DNA of 64,000 bases from Thermocaproicibacter sp036260805 (GCA_036260805.1 DATALZ010000057.1:1-64000); one strand, 5' to 3'. Shown: positions 8,153 to 17,308, numbered from the stretch's first letter. The notes: a model not told the origin generated them from the letters alone. Translations and numbers: made by a program.

Positions 8153-9499
8153 TTAATGAATATGATATGAAATCCACTCGGCGAATTTTCCGATTCTCCT
8201 GTATGTTATGAGATTGCATATTTTTTCCGTTAATCTGCCAAACTTTCGATATATAAAATTAAAGGCGAGATACGGTATCCATTGGTTCCTGGATTTCGGA
8301 ATCCTTTTGATAATGTTTTTAAAACTATATACATTTTTATAAATCCAAAGGTAACCGTGATACAGTTCTTCCGGAGTCATGTTTTTCGGTTGAAAAACGA
8401 CGTTCGCAGTATTGTATTTTGAAAGATCATTTTCAATAATTCTGCCTTGCCTGACAAACCGTTCGTAAACTGCTGTTCCTGGGTAAGGGGTAAGAATATG
8501 CGAGGTGACTGTTTCAATTCTATTTCGGACAATCCAGTCTAAAGTTGTCTGAAACGAAGTGCAGTCGTCTCCGTCCAACCCAAATACAAAGCTGGCATTT
8601 ATCATGATTCCTCTTTTGTGAATTTCATCAACCAGTGCTTCATATTTCCCCGTGTTATTTTGCTTTTTATGTACATTGTTTACCGCACCGTTATTTAAGC
8701 TTTCAAATCCGATGAACAGGCTTTGGCAGCCTGTTTCTTTCATTTCGTCAAGCAAATCCGGCATAGCTCCGATGTTAGCGGAAACCGCTGCGTTCCATTT
8801 CAGTTTTAGAGGCTGAATCGCTTTTAAAAATTCTTTTGTCCATTGGGGGTTGCCAATAAAATTATCATCAATGAACATGATATGTTTAGTGCAGAGACAT
8901 TTAATATCTTCAATCACATCGGGTATAGGCCGGTTGATATACAGCTTTTTATATGCTTCGCAGCTGTTATAGCAAAAATCGCACTGAAATGGACATCCAC
9001 GGCTTGTACTTACAATATTTGTAAACAGATATTTCGACCGGTCTATAAAATCATAGGCAGGCGAAACAATTTCTTCTCCTCGGATTCCATCTTTACATCG
9101 ATATATTCTTTTCAGGGAATGATTCTTAAGGTCTTCGATAATCTGCGGCCAGGTTGATTCTGCCATTCCAACACAAACCGCATCAAAATAGGGTATGGAA
9201 CTTTCCGGATATGCTGTTATGTGGATCCCGCCGGCAACAACCGGAATACCCAGCTTTTTAAACTTCCCGGCTATTTCAACCGCTCTTGGCATTACGTCAA
9301 CAGTGACCGTTATTCCTACAATATCCACTTGTTCACTGTAATTGATTTCTTCAATATTTTCATTTTCAAGTATAACTTTATGCTCTTGATAGAACATTTT
9401 GGCAATCGTTAAAAGGGCTAATGAAGGCGCCATGCGGGTTTTTAAATCCGTATCCATGGGCCTTTTATTCATTTTTGGCTGTATGAGCTTTATAATCAT
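8153..9499 (-). CDS. B12-binding-domain radical SAM protein, substrate unknown
   Basis: A 448-aa protein. The N-terminal third resembles a cobalamin-binding Rossmann domain (VDIVGITVTVDVMPRAVEIA, then VVAGGIHITAYPE). The radical SAM core starts near residue 165 with the cluster motif SRGCPFQCDFC (C-x3-C-x2-C), followed by ISO-like IMFIDDNFIGN and FIGFESLN. The C-terminal part has a DUF4070-like look, as in BchE/HpnR-type enzymes that methylate or rearrange inert carbon. The classical DxHxxG cobalamin motif is not obvious, so it may bind B12 base-off or not at all. It stands alone on the minus strand, with no biosynthetic partners adjacent. Function is unassigned. Confidence 0.8.
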   Translation of the reverse strand: MIIKLIQPKMNKRPMDTDLKTRMAPSLALLTIAKMFYQEHKVILENENIEEINYSEQVDIVGITVTVDVMPRAVEIAGKFKKLGIPVVAGGIHITAYPESSIPYFDAVCVGMAESTWPQIIEDLKNHSLKRIYRCKDGIRGEEIVSPAYDFIDRSKYLFTNIVSTSRGCPFQCDFCYNSCEAYKKLYINRPIPDVIEDIKCLCTKHIMFIDDNFIGNPQWTKEFLKAIQPLKLKWNAAVSANIGAMPDLLDEMKETGCQSLFIGFESLNNGAVNNVHKKQNNTGKYEALVDEIHKRGIMINASFVFGLDGDDCTSFQTTLDWIVRNRIETVTSHILTPYPGTAVYERFVRQGRIIENDLSKYNTANVVFQPKNMTPEELYHGYLWIYKNVYSFKNIIKRIPKSRNQWIPYLAFNFIYRKFGRLTEKICNLITYRRIGKFAEWISYHIH

Positions 9500-9654
9500 A
9501 AGACCCTCATATAACTGGACAGGTTTTCTGCGAAAATCGGATTCTTTACTACATTAATAGCATAAAAGAATTTTTATGTCAATGATTACTTGAGTCTTAA
9601 AAAATAGACTTAAAATTATTCAGAGATGCAATTTTATTTTGTAAGATTGGCCCA

Positions 9655-9683
9655 TTGACTATAAAAAATCATATAAGTATAAT
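9655..9683 (+). promoter_or_regulatory. Promoter of the marR-ABC exporter operon
   Basis: TTGACT (9655-9660) and a consensus TATAAT (9678-9683) are 17 bases apart. The inverted repeat at 9684-9712 begins directly after the -10 box. Confidence 0.75.
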
Positions 9684-9712
9684 GTTGTATGTCTAACAGT
9701 TCGATATACAAC
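9684..9712. promoter_or_regulatory. Likely MarR operator
   Basis: GTTGTAT (9684-9690) and ATACAAC (9706-9712) are a perfect 7-base inverted repeat with a 15-base centre that spans the expected transcription start. The heptamer TTCGATA occurs just inside the right arm and again before the ribosome site. The position suits autorepression by the MarR protein encoded next. Confidence 0.55.
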
Positions 9713-9734
9713 AATTCGATAACGGAGGTGGAAT

Positions 9735-10205
9735 ATGAAGGAAAAATCTGTCGGTATGGAACTTCGGTGCCTCAATCACTTAGTCCGGCGGTACGTTGAG
9801 AGTTCTGCCATTAAGCAGAAAGTTGATAAGATGACCGGAACGAACGGATGGATTATTGGATATCTTTCCGAACATGCCGACCAGGATATTTACCAGAAGG
9901 ATTTAGAACAGCATTTCAGCATTACGCGCTCTACTGCATCCAGAATCCTGTCTTTAATGGAGCAAAAGGGATTAATTCAGAGACAAAGCGTCTTAAGCGA
10001 TGCCAGACTGAAAAAGTTAGTCTTGACACAAAAAGCTTTAGAAGTCAGCGAAATGATGAAGCAGGACGCTCATTATCTGGAAGAGAATCTGATTAAGGGC
10101 TTTACTAACGAAGAACTGGATAATTTTTATAATTACATCATGAGAATGAAAGAAAATATCAAGAATCTGAAAGCAGAAAGCAGAACTGATCCAACAAAGA
10201 AATAA
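9735..10205 (+). CDS. MarR-family transcriptional regulator
   Basis: A 156-aa winged-helix regulator. The recognition helix region ITRSTASRILSLMEQKGLIQRQ lies around residues 64-86 and is followed by the wing DARLKKLVLT. MarR dimers usually repress a neighbouring transporter until a ligand binds. The gene is 15 bases upstream of two ABC exporter genes, and a palindrome overlaps the start of the transcript. Ribosome site GGAGGTG sits 5 bases before the ATG. The inducer cannot be predicted. Confidence 0.9.
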   Translation: MKEKSVGMELRCLNHLVRRYVESSAIKQKVDKMTGTNGWIIGYLSEHADQDIYQKDLEQHFSITRSTASRILSLMEQKGLIQRQSVLSDARLKKLVLTQKALEVSEMMKQDAHYLEENLIKGFTNEELDNFYNYIMRMKENIKNLKAESRTDPTKK

Positions 10206-10220
10206 AAAAGGAGGTTTTTT

Positions 10221-11972
10221 ATGATTAAAAAACTTGCTGCCAGTATTCGGCAATACAAAAAAGACTCGATTATTACCCCAATCTATGTAATTCTGGAAGC
10301 TGTGATGGATGTTGTTATTCCTATCCTGATGGCTAACCTGATTGACTACGGCATTGATGAAAAGAATATGTCGTATGTTATGATAATGGGAGCGGTACTT
10401 CTTTTCTGTGCAATTCTTGCGTTGGTTTTCGGTGCATTCGCGGGAAGAAGCGCGGCAATCGCATCGTCCGGGCTTGCAAGAAATCTGCGGCATGATATGT
10501 ACTATAAAGTACAGGAATTTTCATTTTCAAATATTGATAAATTCTCAACGGCAAGTATTGTAACACGATTGACAACAGATGTAACCAATCTGCAAAACGC
10601 ATATCAAATGATTCTGCGGCTTGCAATCAGAAGCCCAGCCATGCTGATTTTCTGCCTGATCGTTTCTTTCCATATCAATGCTCAGCTTTCTATGGTATTT
10701 CTGTTTGCAATTCCAATCCTCGGTATTGGCCTTTGGCTGATTATGTCCCATGTGCACCCGATCTTTCAGCGCGTTTTCAAGACTTACGATAAACTCAATA
10801 ATGTAGTTCAAGAAAACCTTCGAGCTATCCGTGTCGTGAAATCCTTTACCCGTGAAAGCCATGAACAGGAAAAATTCGGAGCAATTTCTCAGGATATTTA
10901 TAACGACTTCTCAAAAGCTGAAAAAAGGCTTGCTTTTAATATGCCTCTGATGCAGATGTGCATTTACGGCTCCATGATGTTAATTGCATGGTTAGGTGCT
11001 CGTGCCATCATTGCCAGCGGCAACAATCCGGCGGTAGGCCTTTCTACCGGCGAATTTATGAGCCTCATCACTTATACCATGCAAATACTGATGAGCCTTA
11101 TGATGCTTTCCATGGTATTTGTTATGATTACAATTTCCCGCGCTTCGGCGGAACGTATCACCGAGATTCTGGATGAAGAAAGCACCCTGAAAAACTGCAG
11201 CGACCCGGTTTATGAAGTGAAAGACGGTTCCATAACATTTGAAGACGTCACTTTCTCCTATGCAAGAAAGGCGGATAAGCCGGTACTTAATCATGTGAAC
11301 CTGGCCATAGCATCCGGGGATACCGTTGGAATAATCGGAGGAACCGGTTCCTCAAAATCCAGTTTTGTTCAGCTGATTCCCCGTCTTTATGATGTTGTTG
11401 ACGGAAAGATTACCGTTGGTGGTATTGACGTTCGAGATTATGACATTGAATCACTCCGCAACCAGGTGGCAATGGTTCTCCAGAAGAACGTGCTGTTTTC
11501 CGGCACAATTAAAGAAAACCTTCGCTGGGGTGACGAAAATGCCACAGACGAAGAAATGGTCAAAGCCTGCAGGCTGGCACAGGCGGATGGATTCATCCAG
11601 GAATTCCCAGAAAAATATGATACCTATATTGATCAGGGCGGTACGAATGTCTCCGGCGGTCAAAAACAGAGAATCTGTATTGCTAGAGCTCTGTTGAAAA
11701 AACCGAAAATCCTGATCCTTGATGATTCAACCAGCGCGGTAGATACAAAAACAGATGCACTGATTCGGAAAGCCTTTAAAGAGGAAATTCCGGATACGAC
11801 GAAAATCATAATTGCCCAGCGCATCTCCTCAGTTATGGACTCTGATAAAATTGTTGTACTTGACGACGGCAAGATCGTTGCAGTTGGAAAACATGAAGAT
11901 TTGCTGCAGACTTGCTCGATTTACCGGGAAGTTTATGAATCTCAGAATAAAGGAGGCTCGATTCATGAATAA
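10221..11972 (+). CDS. ABC exporter half-transporter, degenerate-site subunit
   Basis: A 583-aa permease-ATPase fusion: six membrane segments in the first 300 residues, then the nucleotide-binding domain. Walker A reads GGTGSSKSS, with Ser where the canonical loop has Gly, and Walker B reads ILILDDSTSAVD with Asp in place of the catalytic Glu. The signature VSGGQKQR is intact. This is the pattern of the non-hydrolysing partner in heterodimeric exporters of the TM287/288, BmrCD or LmrCD type. The next gene supplies the canonical site, and the two overlap by 8 bases. It probably exports a drug or peptide under MarR control. Confidence 0.92.
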   Translation: MIKKLAASIRQYKKDSIITPIYVILEAVMDVVIPILMANLIDYGIDEKNMSYVMIMGAVLLFCAILALVFGAFAGRSAAIASSGLARNLRHDMYYKVQEFSFSNIDKFSTASIVTRLTTDVTNLQNAYQMILRLAIRSPAMLIFCLIVSFHINAQLSMVFLFAIPILGIGLWLIMSHVHPIFQRVFKTYDKLNNVVQENLRAIRVVKSFTRESHEQEKFGAISQDIYNDFSKAEKRLAFNMPLMQMCIYGSMMLIAWLGARAIIASGNNPAVGLSTGEFMSLITYTMQILMSLMMLSMVFVMITISRASAERITEILDEESTLKNCSDPVYEVKDGSITFEDVTFSYARKADKPVLNHVNLAIASGDTVGIIGGTGSSKSSFVQLIPRLYDVVDGKITVGGIDVRDYDIESLRNQVAMVLQKNVLFSGTIKENLRWGDENATDEEMVKACRLAQADGFIQEFPEKYDTYIDQGGTNVSGGQKQRICIARALLKKPKILILDDSTSAVDTKTDALIRKAFKEEIPDTTKIIIAQRISSVMDSDKIVVLDDGKIVAVGKHEDLLQTCSIYREVYESQNKGGSIHE

Positions 11973-13920
11973 AAATCCCACAAAAGACACACCAACTATG
12001 AAAAATATGCCGCCGAAGGGTATGCAGGGGAAAATGCCTTTTCAAAGATTCAAACCGGGTACAGTGAAGAGACTGTTTTCCTATATGACGGAATATAGAA
12101 TTCAGCTGATTCTTGTTGTCATTTGTATCCTTCTCAGCGCGGTTGCCAATGCTGCAAACTCTCTGTTTATCCAAAAGCTGATTGATAACTATATTACGCC
12201 TTTGCTTTTCCAGAAAAATCCTGTCTTTACTGGTCTGCTTCAGGCAATTGCCGTAATGGGATGTATTTTTCTGGTCGGCATCCTCGCCACGCTGTTTTAT
12301 AACAGAATGATGGTTGTCATAGCGCAGGGAACGCTGAAAAAAATTCGAGACAAGATGTTCAATCACATGCAGACCCTGCCGATTAAGTATTTTGACACAC
12401 ACTCGCACGGCGATATTATGAGCCACTACACGAATGATACCGACACGCTCCGCCAGATGATTTCGCAGAGTATGCCGCAGCTTTTTTCTTCGCTTGTCAG
12501 TATTACGGCCGTATTCTTCGCGATGCTGTACCTCAGCGTAGGCCTTACTGTTATCGTCGTTTTATTTACGCTGCTGATATTGAAAATTATCAAGGAAATC
12601 GCGGGGAAAAGCAGCGTATACTTCATGAAACAGCAGGATACCCTTGGTGACGTAAACGGCTATATTGAAGAAATGATCAACGGCCAAAAGGTTGTTAAAG
12701 TATTTTGCCACGAAGAAAAGGCCAAAGAAGCATTTGACAAGGAAAACGATGAGCTCTGCTTTTGCTCCACAGAGGCAAACAAGTACGGCAATGTCCTTAT
12801 GCCGATTTTGTTCAGCATGGGTTACATGCTTTATGTTCTGCTTGCTGTAATCGGCGGAGCATTGGGGATAGCGGGAATTAAAAACCTGAGCCTCACCGGA
12901 ATTAGTGTGCTTACCATAGGCACGATCGCGTCGTTCCTGACGCTTTCCCGCGCTTTCGTAAACCCGATTGGGCAGGTGTCCCAACAGATTAACCTTGTTA
13001 TTATGGCGCTTGCCGGCGCATCCAGAATCTTCGATCTGATGGATGAAGTCAGCGAGGCGGACGACGGCTATGTTACGCTTGTCAACGCAAAAATTGAGAA
13101 CGGCGAAATCAAGGAAACGAATGAGCGTACGGAGCTTTGGGCATGGAAACATCCTCACGGCGACGGTACTACCACATATACCCAATTAACGGGCGATATC
13201 CGCTTCTTTGACGTTGACTTCGGTTATGAGGAGAACAAACCAGTTCTTCACAATATTACGCTTTATGCGGAGCCTGGCCAGAAAGTTGCTTTCGTCGGAG
13301 CGACCGGCGCAGGTAAGACGACAATCACGAACCTGATTAACCGGTTCTACGATATTGCAGACGGCAAAATCCGCTATGACGATATCAATATCAATAAAAT
13401 TAAAAAGGCGGATCTTCGCCGCTCACTTGGCATCGTTCTGCAAGACGTCAATCTCTTTACCGGAACAGTAATGAACAATATTCGCTATGGCAAACTCGAT
13501 GCAACCGATGAAGAGTGTATTGCTGCCGCGAAACTTGCAAATGCAGACGGATTTATCCGCATGCTCCCGCAGGGCTACAATACCGTATTGGAAGGTGACG
13601 GCAGCGGCCTGTCTCAGGGACAAAGACAGCTGATTTCCATAGCGCGCGCGGCAGTAGCCGACCCACCGGTTATGATTTTGGATGAAGCGACTTCTTCCAT
13701 CGATACAAGAACGGAAGCTATTGTACAAAAGGGTATGGACGCTCTGATGAAAGGCCGTACAGTATTTGTTATTGCGCACCGCCTTTCTACCGTTCAAAAC
13801 TCCGACGTTATTATGGTTTTGGAGCATGGGCGAATTATTGAACGCGGAAGCCATGAAAAGCTGATTGAAGAAAAGGGTAAATATTATCAGCTTTATACAG
13901 GCGCGTTTGAACTTGAATAA
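11965..13920 (+). CDS. ABC exporter half-transporter, canonical-site subunit
   Basis: Partner of the previous half-transporter. The start is set at the ATG at 11965 because AAAGGAGG lies 8 bases upstream inside the preceding gene; a longer frame upstream has no such site. The 651-aa product has a 30-residue Met/Lys/Pro-rich tail, six membrane segments, Walker A GATGAGKTT, signature LSQGQRQL and Walker B MILDEATSSID with the catalytic Glu. An insertion of about 40 residues before the ATPase core (ERTELWAWKHPHGDG) is unusual. It should form a heterodimeric multidrug or peptide exporter with the upstream product. Confidence 0.93.
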   Translation: MNKNPTKDTPTMKNMPPKGMQGKMPFQRFKPGTVKRLFSYMTEYRIQLILVVICILLSAVANAANSLFIQKLIDNYITPLLFQKNPVFTGLLQAIAVMGCIFLVGILATLFYNRMMVVIAQGTLKKIRDKMFNHMQTLPIKYFDTHSHGDIMSHYTNDTDTLRQMISQSMPQLFSSLVSITAVFFAMLYLSVGLTVIVVLFTLLILKIIKEIAGKSSVYFMKQQDTLGDVNGYIEEMINGQKVVKVFCHEEKAKEAFDKENDELCFCSTEANKYGNVLMPILFSMGYMLYVLLAVIGGALGIAGIKNLSLTGISVLTIGTIASFLTLSRAFVNPIGQVSQQINLVIMALAGASRIFDLMDEVSEADDGYVTLVNAKIENGEIKETNERTELWAWKHPHGDGTTTYTQLTGDIRFFDVDFGYEENKPVLHNITLYAEPGQKVAFVGATGAGKTTITNLINRFYDIADGKIRYDDININKIKKADLRRSLGIVLQDVNLFTGTVMNNIRYGKLDATDEECIAAAKLANADGFIRMLPQGYNTVLEGDGSGLSQGQRQLISIARAAVADPPVMILDEATSSIDTRTEAIVQKGMDALMKGRTVFVIAHRLSTVQNSDVIMVLEHGRIIERGSHEKLIEEKGKYYQLYTGAFELE

Positions 13921-13937
13921 TCTCTGGATACACAAAA

Positions 13938-13970
13938 AGGAACCGGTTATGCGCCGGTTCCTTTCATTTT
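13938..13970. terminator. Terminator between the convergent ABC and oligopeptidase genes
   Basis: AGGAACCGG (13938-13946) pairs with CCGGTTCCT (13954-13962) around a 7-base loop, followed by TTTCATTTT. Confidence 0.8.
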
Positions 13971-13982
13971 GCCTATATTTAA

Positions 13983-15671
13983 TTATTGCTTGCCGTTTTG
14001 TTCAAACCAGGCTGAAACTTTCCCGGTTAAGTGTTTCATGCAGCCATTTTCCATCGGGTATTCCAATCCTGCCGATTTAACGAGCGCCTCGTAGGTCTTT
14101 GTTCCGCCCGCCTGAACAAAAGAAAGATAACGCAGAAAAGCATTTTTCCAGTCTTTTTCAGACTCAATCCAAAATTCAAGCGCGGTAGTCTGTGCAAGGC
14201 AGTAATCAATATAATACAGCGGGAAAGAGTAAATATGATGCTGGCGCTGGTATCCGCCGCCCGCGCTGAAAAACGGCATGCTGTCAAAATCAATCCAGGG
14301 GCGGTATTTTTTCTCCAGAGTAAGCCAGGTCTGTTTGCGTTCATCTGGAGTAAGTTCCGGATTTTCATACATCGTGGCCTGAAATTCATCCACCAGACAT
14401 CCGTACGGGATAAAATCGAGTGCAGATTCCAACTGATAGAGATGGAATCTTTCCGTCTCATCTTCAAAAAACAAACGATCCCAGGGACGCGAAAACAGCT
14501 CCATTGACATGGAATGTGTTTCCGCTGCATCCATCGTCGGGCTGCGCAGTTCCAGCAGCGGAATGTCTTTTGCCAGATAGCTTGCAAACGCATGGCCTGC
14601 TTCGTGAGTCAGAACTTCAACATCCCCGGCTGTACCGTTAAAGTTTGAGAAAATGAACGGGAACTTATAGTCTGGAATCTCGGTGCAGTACCCGCCGACT
14701 GCCTTACCTTTTTTGCTGTCAAGGTCAAACAGCTCGTTTTGAATCATATAGTCGAAGAATTCACCAGTCAGCGGATGCATCTCGTGATACATTTTCTGCG
14801 CCTGGTCAACCAGAGTTTGAAGACCGCCTTTCGGAGCCGGGTTTCCGTCCGGGAACAGGCAGTCGTTATCATAAATCTTCAGGTCGGGCAGTCCAAGGCG
14901 CCCTGCCTGAGATTTTTTTATTTCTGTAATAAACGGTACGAGGTCGTTTGCTACCTGGTCGCGGAACTTTTTGATTTCTTCCGGCCCGTAACAGTTGCGG
15001 CCAAGACGGTCGTAACCAAGGTACACATAGTTTTTATACCCCAGTATCTTTGCTTGCTCAGTCCTGTTTTTAACGAGCTCGTCGTAGATCTCATCGAGCC
15101 GCGTGGAATTTTCAACATAGAATCCAGCTGCCTTTTCCCATGCATCTCTGCGGGTGTCCCTTTTGGGGGAAATCTGATATTTCTGAATCTCTGAAAGATT
15201 CAGTTTTTTTCCGTCAAACTCAATTTTCGCGGAAGCAAGAAGCTTTTCGTATTCCGTAACAAGCGCATTTTCCTTCTGCTTCAGCTCAATGACGGCGGGG
15301 GAGAAAGATTTCAGCGAGATTTCCAGATTCTTAAAAAACAGCTTTCCGGTTTTCTCTTCCAGTTCGTTTTTGAATTTGGATGCGGCGACCGCTTTATAGA
15401 AATTCTGTACATAATCGTCCATTACCGGATTATTCGTGTCAAAAAAAGCGATTTCAGCTTCATAAAACGGATCAGCGGTATTAATGCTGTTCCTGATATA
15501 TGCGACGGTGGACATCGACAGAAAATTGCTGTATAGCTTTTCATGCTGAAGAATCAGGTCGTACTGTTCCTGCACGTTGGAGCTTTCTGAAAACCGGCGG
15601 GTAATCCGCTCATATTCCTGCTTTATGGAATCCAAGTCAGGACGCCTGTATTCGATCTCTGTGAACTTCAT
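13983..15671 (-). CDS. M3-family oligoendopeptidase (PepF-like)
   Basis: A cytoplasmic zinc oligopeptidase, 562 aa, the length of the shorter clostridial PepF-type enzymes. The zinc site LTHEAGHAFASY (HExxH) lies around residue 360, with the third ligand expected in the MDAAETHSMSMELF helix downstream. The segment QRQHHIYSFPLYYIDY near the C-terminus contains the substrate-binding His/Tyr residues seen in M3 enzymes. The ribosome site AAAGGAG precedes the ATG by 9 bases. It would degrade peptides such as those taken up by Opp, though it is not linked to that operon. Confidence 0.92.
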   Translation of the reverse strand: MKFTEIEYRRPDLDSIKQEYERITRRFSESSNVQEQYDLILQHEKLYSNFLSMSTVAYIRNSINTADPFYEAEIAFFDTNNPVMDDYVQNFYKAVAASKFKNELEEKTGKLFFKNLEISLKSFSPAVIELKQKENALVTEYEKLLASAKIEFDGKKLNLSEIQKYQISPKRDTRRDAWEKAAGFYVENSTRLDEIYDELVKNRTEQAKILGYKNYVYLGYDRLGRNCYGPEEIKKFRDQVANDLVPFITEIKKSQAGRLGLPDLKIYDNDCLFPDGNPAPKGGLQTLVDQAQKMYHEMHPLTGEFFDYMIQNELFDLDSKKGKAVGGYCTEIPDYKFPFIFSNFNGTAGDVEVLTHEAGHAFASYLAKDIPLLELRSPTMDAAETHSMSMELFSRPWDRLFFEDETERFHLYQLESALDFIPYGCLVDEFQATMYENPELTPDERKQTWLTLEKKYRPWIDFDSMPFFSAGGGYQRQHHIYSFPLYYIDYCLAQTTALEFWIESEKDWKNAFLRYLSFVQAGGTKTYEALVKSAGLEYPMENGCMKHLTGKVSAWFEQNGKQ

Positions 15672-15702
15672 GCCAAGCTCTCCTTTTGAATTTTTTATTT
15701 CT

Positions 15703-15730
15703 ATTATAAACAGTATTAGCTATTTTGCAA
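15703..15730 (-). promoter_or_regulatory. Promoter of the oligoendopeptidase gene
   Basis: On the minus strand TTGCAA (15730-15725) and TATAAT (15708-15703) are separated by 16 bases, a short distance upstream of the start codon at 15671. Confidence 0.55.
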
Positions 15731-15771
15731 AAAAAGACTTTGAAATATCCTCAAATCCGGATGGAACAGAT

Positions 15772-16428
15772 TTATTTTTTCTTCCAGTGAAAGGACTTGC
15801 CCCGGTAGTCCAGAAACCCTTCGCTTTTCATACGGGAAAGTTCCCGGCTCATGGCGCTTCGGTCAATACAGAGGTAATCGGCAAGCTCGCTGAGGTTAAA
15901 CGGAATGGTAAAATCGAACGAGCCGCTTTCTTGCATCCGGCCGGTGAAATAAGCTTCCAGCCTGCCGCGAATCGTCTTGTGTGTTAAGAAAGACATTTTC
16001 TCGCTCAAAAGCATGTTTTTCTTTGCAATGATGCGCAGTAGGTTGGAAATCAGCTGATGGTGAAACCCGCATGCAGAGTGGCAGGGGCTGACAATTTTTG
16101 CAACGTCCATAAGCAGAACTTCACATTTTTCCAGCGCGACAACGGAAACGGGCAGAACTTTCAGACCCATACATGCGAATGTTTCCCCGAACAGGTCACC
16201 GGTTTTCAGCGAACCGACAATCATGGAGTCACCGGAGATATTCTCTTTGATTACCTGAGCACGGCCGGAAAGCAGTATGCCAAGGGCAGGTTTCGATTCG
16301 CCGGCCAGAAAGATGAATTCTCCCTTGCCAATCTTTTGCCGGTGGCTGCCGAGACAGCTCAGCATGCTGGTAATATCCTGCTCCTGAATATTTGCAAAAA
16401 GTTCGATGCTTTTCAAAATCTGAATCAT
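15772..16428 (-). CDS. Crp/Fnr-family regulator, probably HcpR-like
   Basis: A 218-aa regulator with an N-terminal cyclic-nucleotide-binding-like barrel (KGEFIFLAGESKPALGILL, GDLFGETFACMG) and a C-terminal helix-turn-helix (LSELADYLCIDRSAMSRELS). Clustered N-terminal cysteines of oxygen-sensing Fnr are absent. It diverges from a ferredoxin-cupin-hcp operon. In many anaerobes the divergent Crp/Fnr protein next to hcp is HcpR, which activates hcp under nitrosative stress. A perfect 16-base palindrome lies 18-33 bases before its start codon, so it may control both itself and the operon. The name HcpR is inferred from context. Confidence 0.88.
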   Translation of the reverse strand: MIQILKSIELFANIQEQDITSMLSCLGSHRQKIGKGEFIFLAGESKPALGILLSGRAQVIKENISGDSMIVGSLKTGDLFGETFACMGLKVLPVSVVALEKCEVLLMDVAKIVSPCHSACGFHHQLISNLLRIIAKKNMLLSEKMSFLTHKTIRGRLEAYFTGRMQESGSFDFTIPFNLSELADYLCIDRSAMSRELSRMKSEGFLDYRGKSFHWKKK

Positions 16429-16445
16429 AAAAAGTTCCTTATTCC

Positions 16446-16461
16446 TGTTGCAGGTGCAACA
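16446..16461. promoter_or_regulatory. Crp/Fnr-type palindrome in the hcp divergent promoter
   Basis: TGTTGCAGGTGCAACA is a perfect 7-2-7 inverted repeat. Its centre lies about 46 bases before the predicted transcription start of the ferredoxin-hcp operon, a position suited to activation. It also lies in the leader of the regulator gene. Confidence 0.65.
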
Positions 16462-16464
16462 GAT

Positions 16465-16493
16465 TTCATAAGAAAAGTATATTACACTATAAT
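16465..16493 (+). promoter_or_regulatory. Promoter of the ferredoxin-cupin-hcp operon
   Basis: A weak -35 (TTCATA, 16465-16470) and a good -10 (TATAAT, 16488-16493) are spaced by 17 bases. The poor -35 next to an activator-type palindrome suggests positive control. Confidence 0.55.
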
Positions 16494-16536
16494 CACAAAG
16501 TAAAGGGAAATACTACACGAAAGAGGTGCAATACCT

Positions 16537-17247
16537 GTGTTAAGAAAGATTATAAAAATAGATGAAGACCTGTGCAACGGCTGCGGCCTTTGCGCGAATG
16601 CCTGCCAGGAAGGCGCAATCGCCGTTATAAACGGAAAAGCAAAGCTGATCCGTGACGATTACTGTGACGGCCTTGGAAACTGCCTGCCGGTCTGCCCAAC
16701 GGGAGCAATCTCTTTTGAAGAAAGAGAAGCTGCGGAATATGACGAGGAATCAGTACAGGCTCATAAAGCGGCAGAAAAACCGCAGGCATCACCCTGCGCT
16801 TCCGGCGGATGCCCCGGTTCCCGCGCGAAAAGCATTGTAAGAGACTATGTGCCTTCAAAGCCTGCTGTTGCTGAAAACGAAAGCCAGCTGATGCAGTGGC
16901 CGGTTCAAATCAAACTGATTCCGGTTAAGGCTCCTTATCTTGAGAATGCAAACCTGCTGATTGCAGCCGACTGTACTGCCTATGCCTACGGCGGATTCCA
17001 TAATAAATTCATGAAAAACCGGATTACGCTGATCGGATGTCCAAAACTTGACGAAGGCAGCTATGCCGAAAAGCTGACGGAGATTCTAAAGCAGAACAAC
17101 ATTAAGAGTGTTTCAATTGTCCGCATGGAAGTTCCATGCTGCGGCGGGCTGGAAAATGCAGCGAAAAGTGCGCTCGCAAATTGCGGCAAACTGATTCCAT
17201 GGAGCGTCCATACAATCTCAACCGACGGAAGAATACTGGATGAATAA
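16537..17247 (+). CDS. Hcp-associated iron-sulfur (ferredoxin-like) protein
   Basis: A 236-aa protein starting at GTG, 8 bases after AAGAGGTG. The N-terminus has one complete [4Fe-4S] motif (CNGCGLCANAC). A second motif, YCDGLGNCLPVCPTG, has changed spacing with one cysteine fewer, so it may hold a modified or no cluster. Further conserved-looking cysteines follow (PCASGGCPG, and VPCCGGL near the C-terminus), possibly a third metal site. Proteins of this kind are often encoded beside hcp and are thought to pass electrons to it. Here it leads the operon with the cupin and hcp genes. The electron donor role is inference. Confidence 0.85.
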   Translation: MLRKIIKIDEDLCNGCGLCANACQEGAIAVINGKAKLIRDDYCDGLGNCLPVCPTGAISFEEREAAEYDEESVQAHKAAEKPQASPCASGGCPGSRAKSIVRDYVPSKPAVAENESQLMQWPVQIKLIPVKAPYLENANLLIAADCTAYAYGGFHNKFMKNRITLIGCPKLDEGSYAEKLTEILKQNNIKSVSIVRMEVPCCGGLENAAKSALANCGKLIPWSVHTISTDGRILDE

Positions 17248-17308
17248 ATAAATCGCTGTAAACGGCGGAGTTTATCCCCGGTTCATTAATAAAAAAGGAG
17301 TGGATTTT

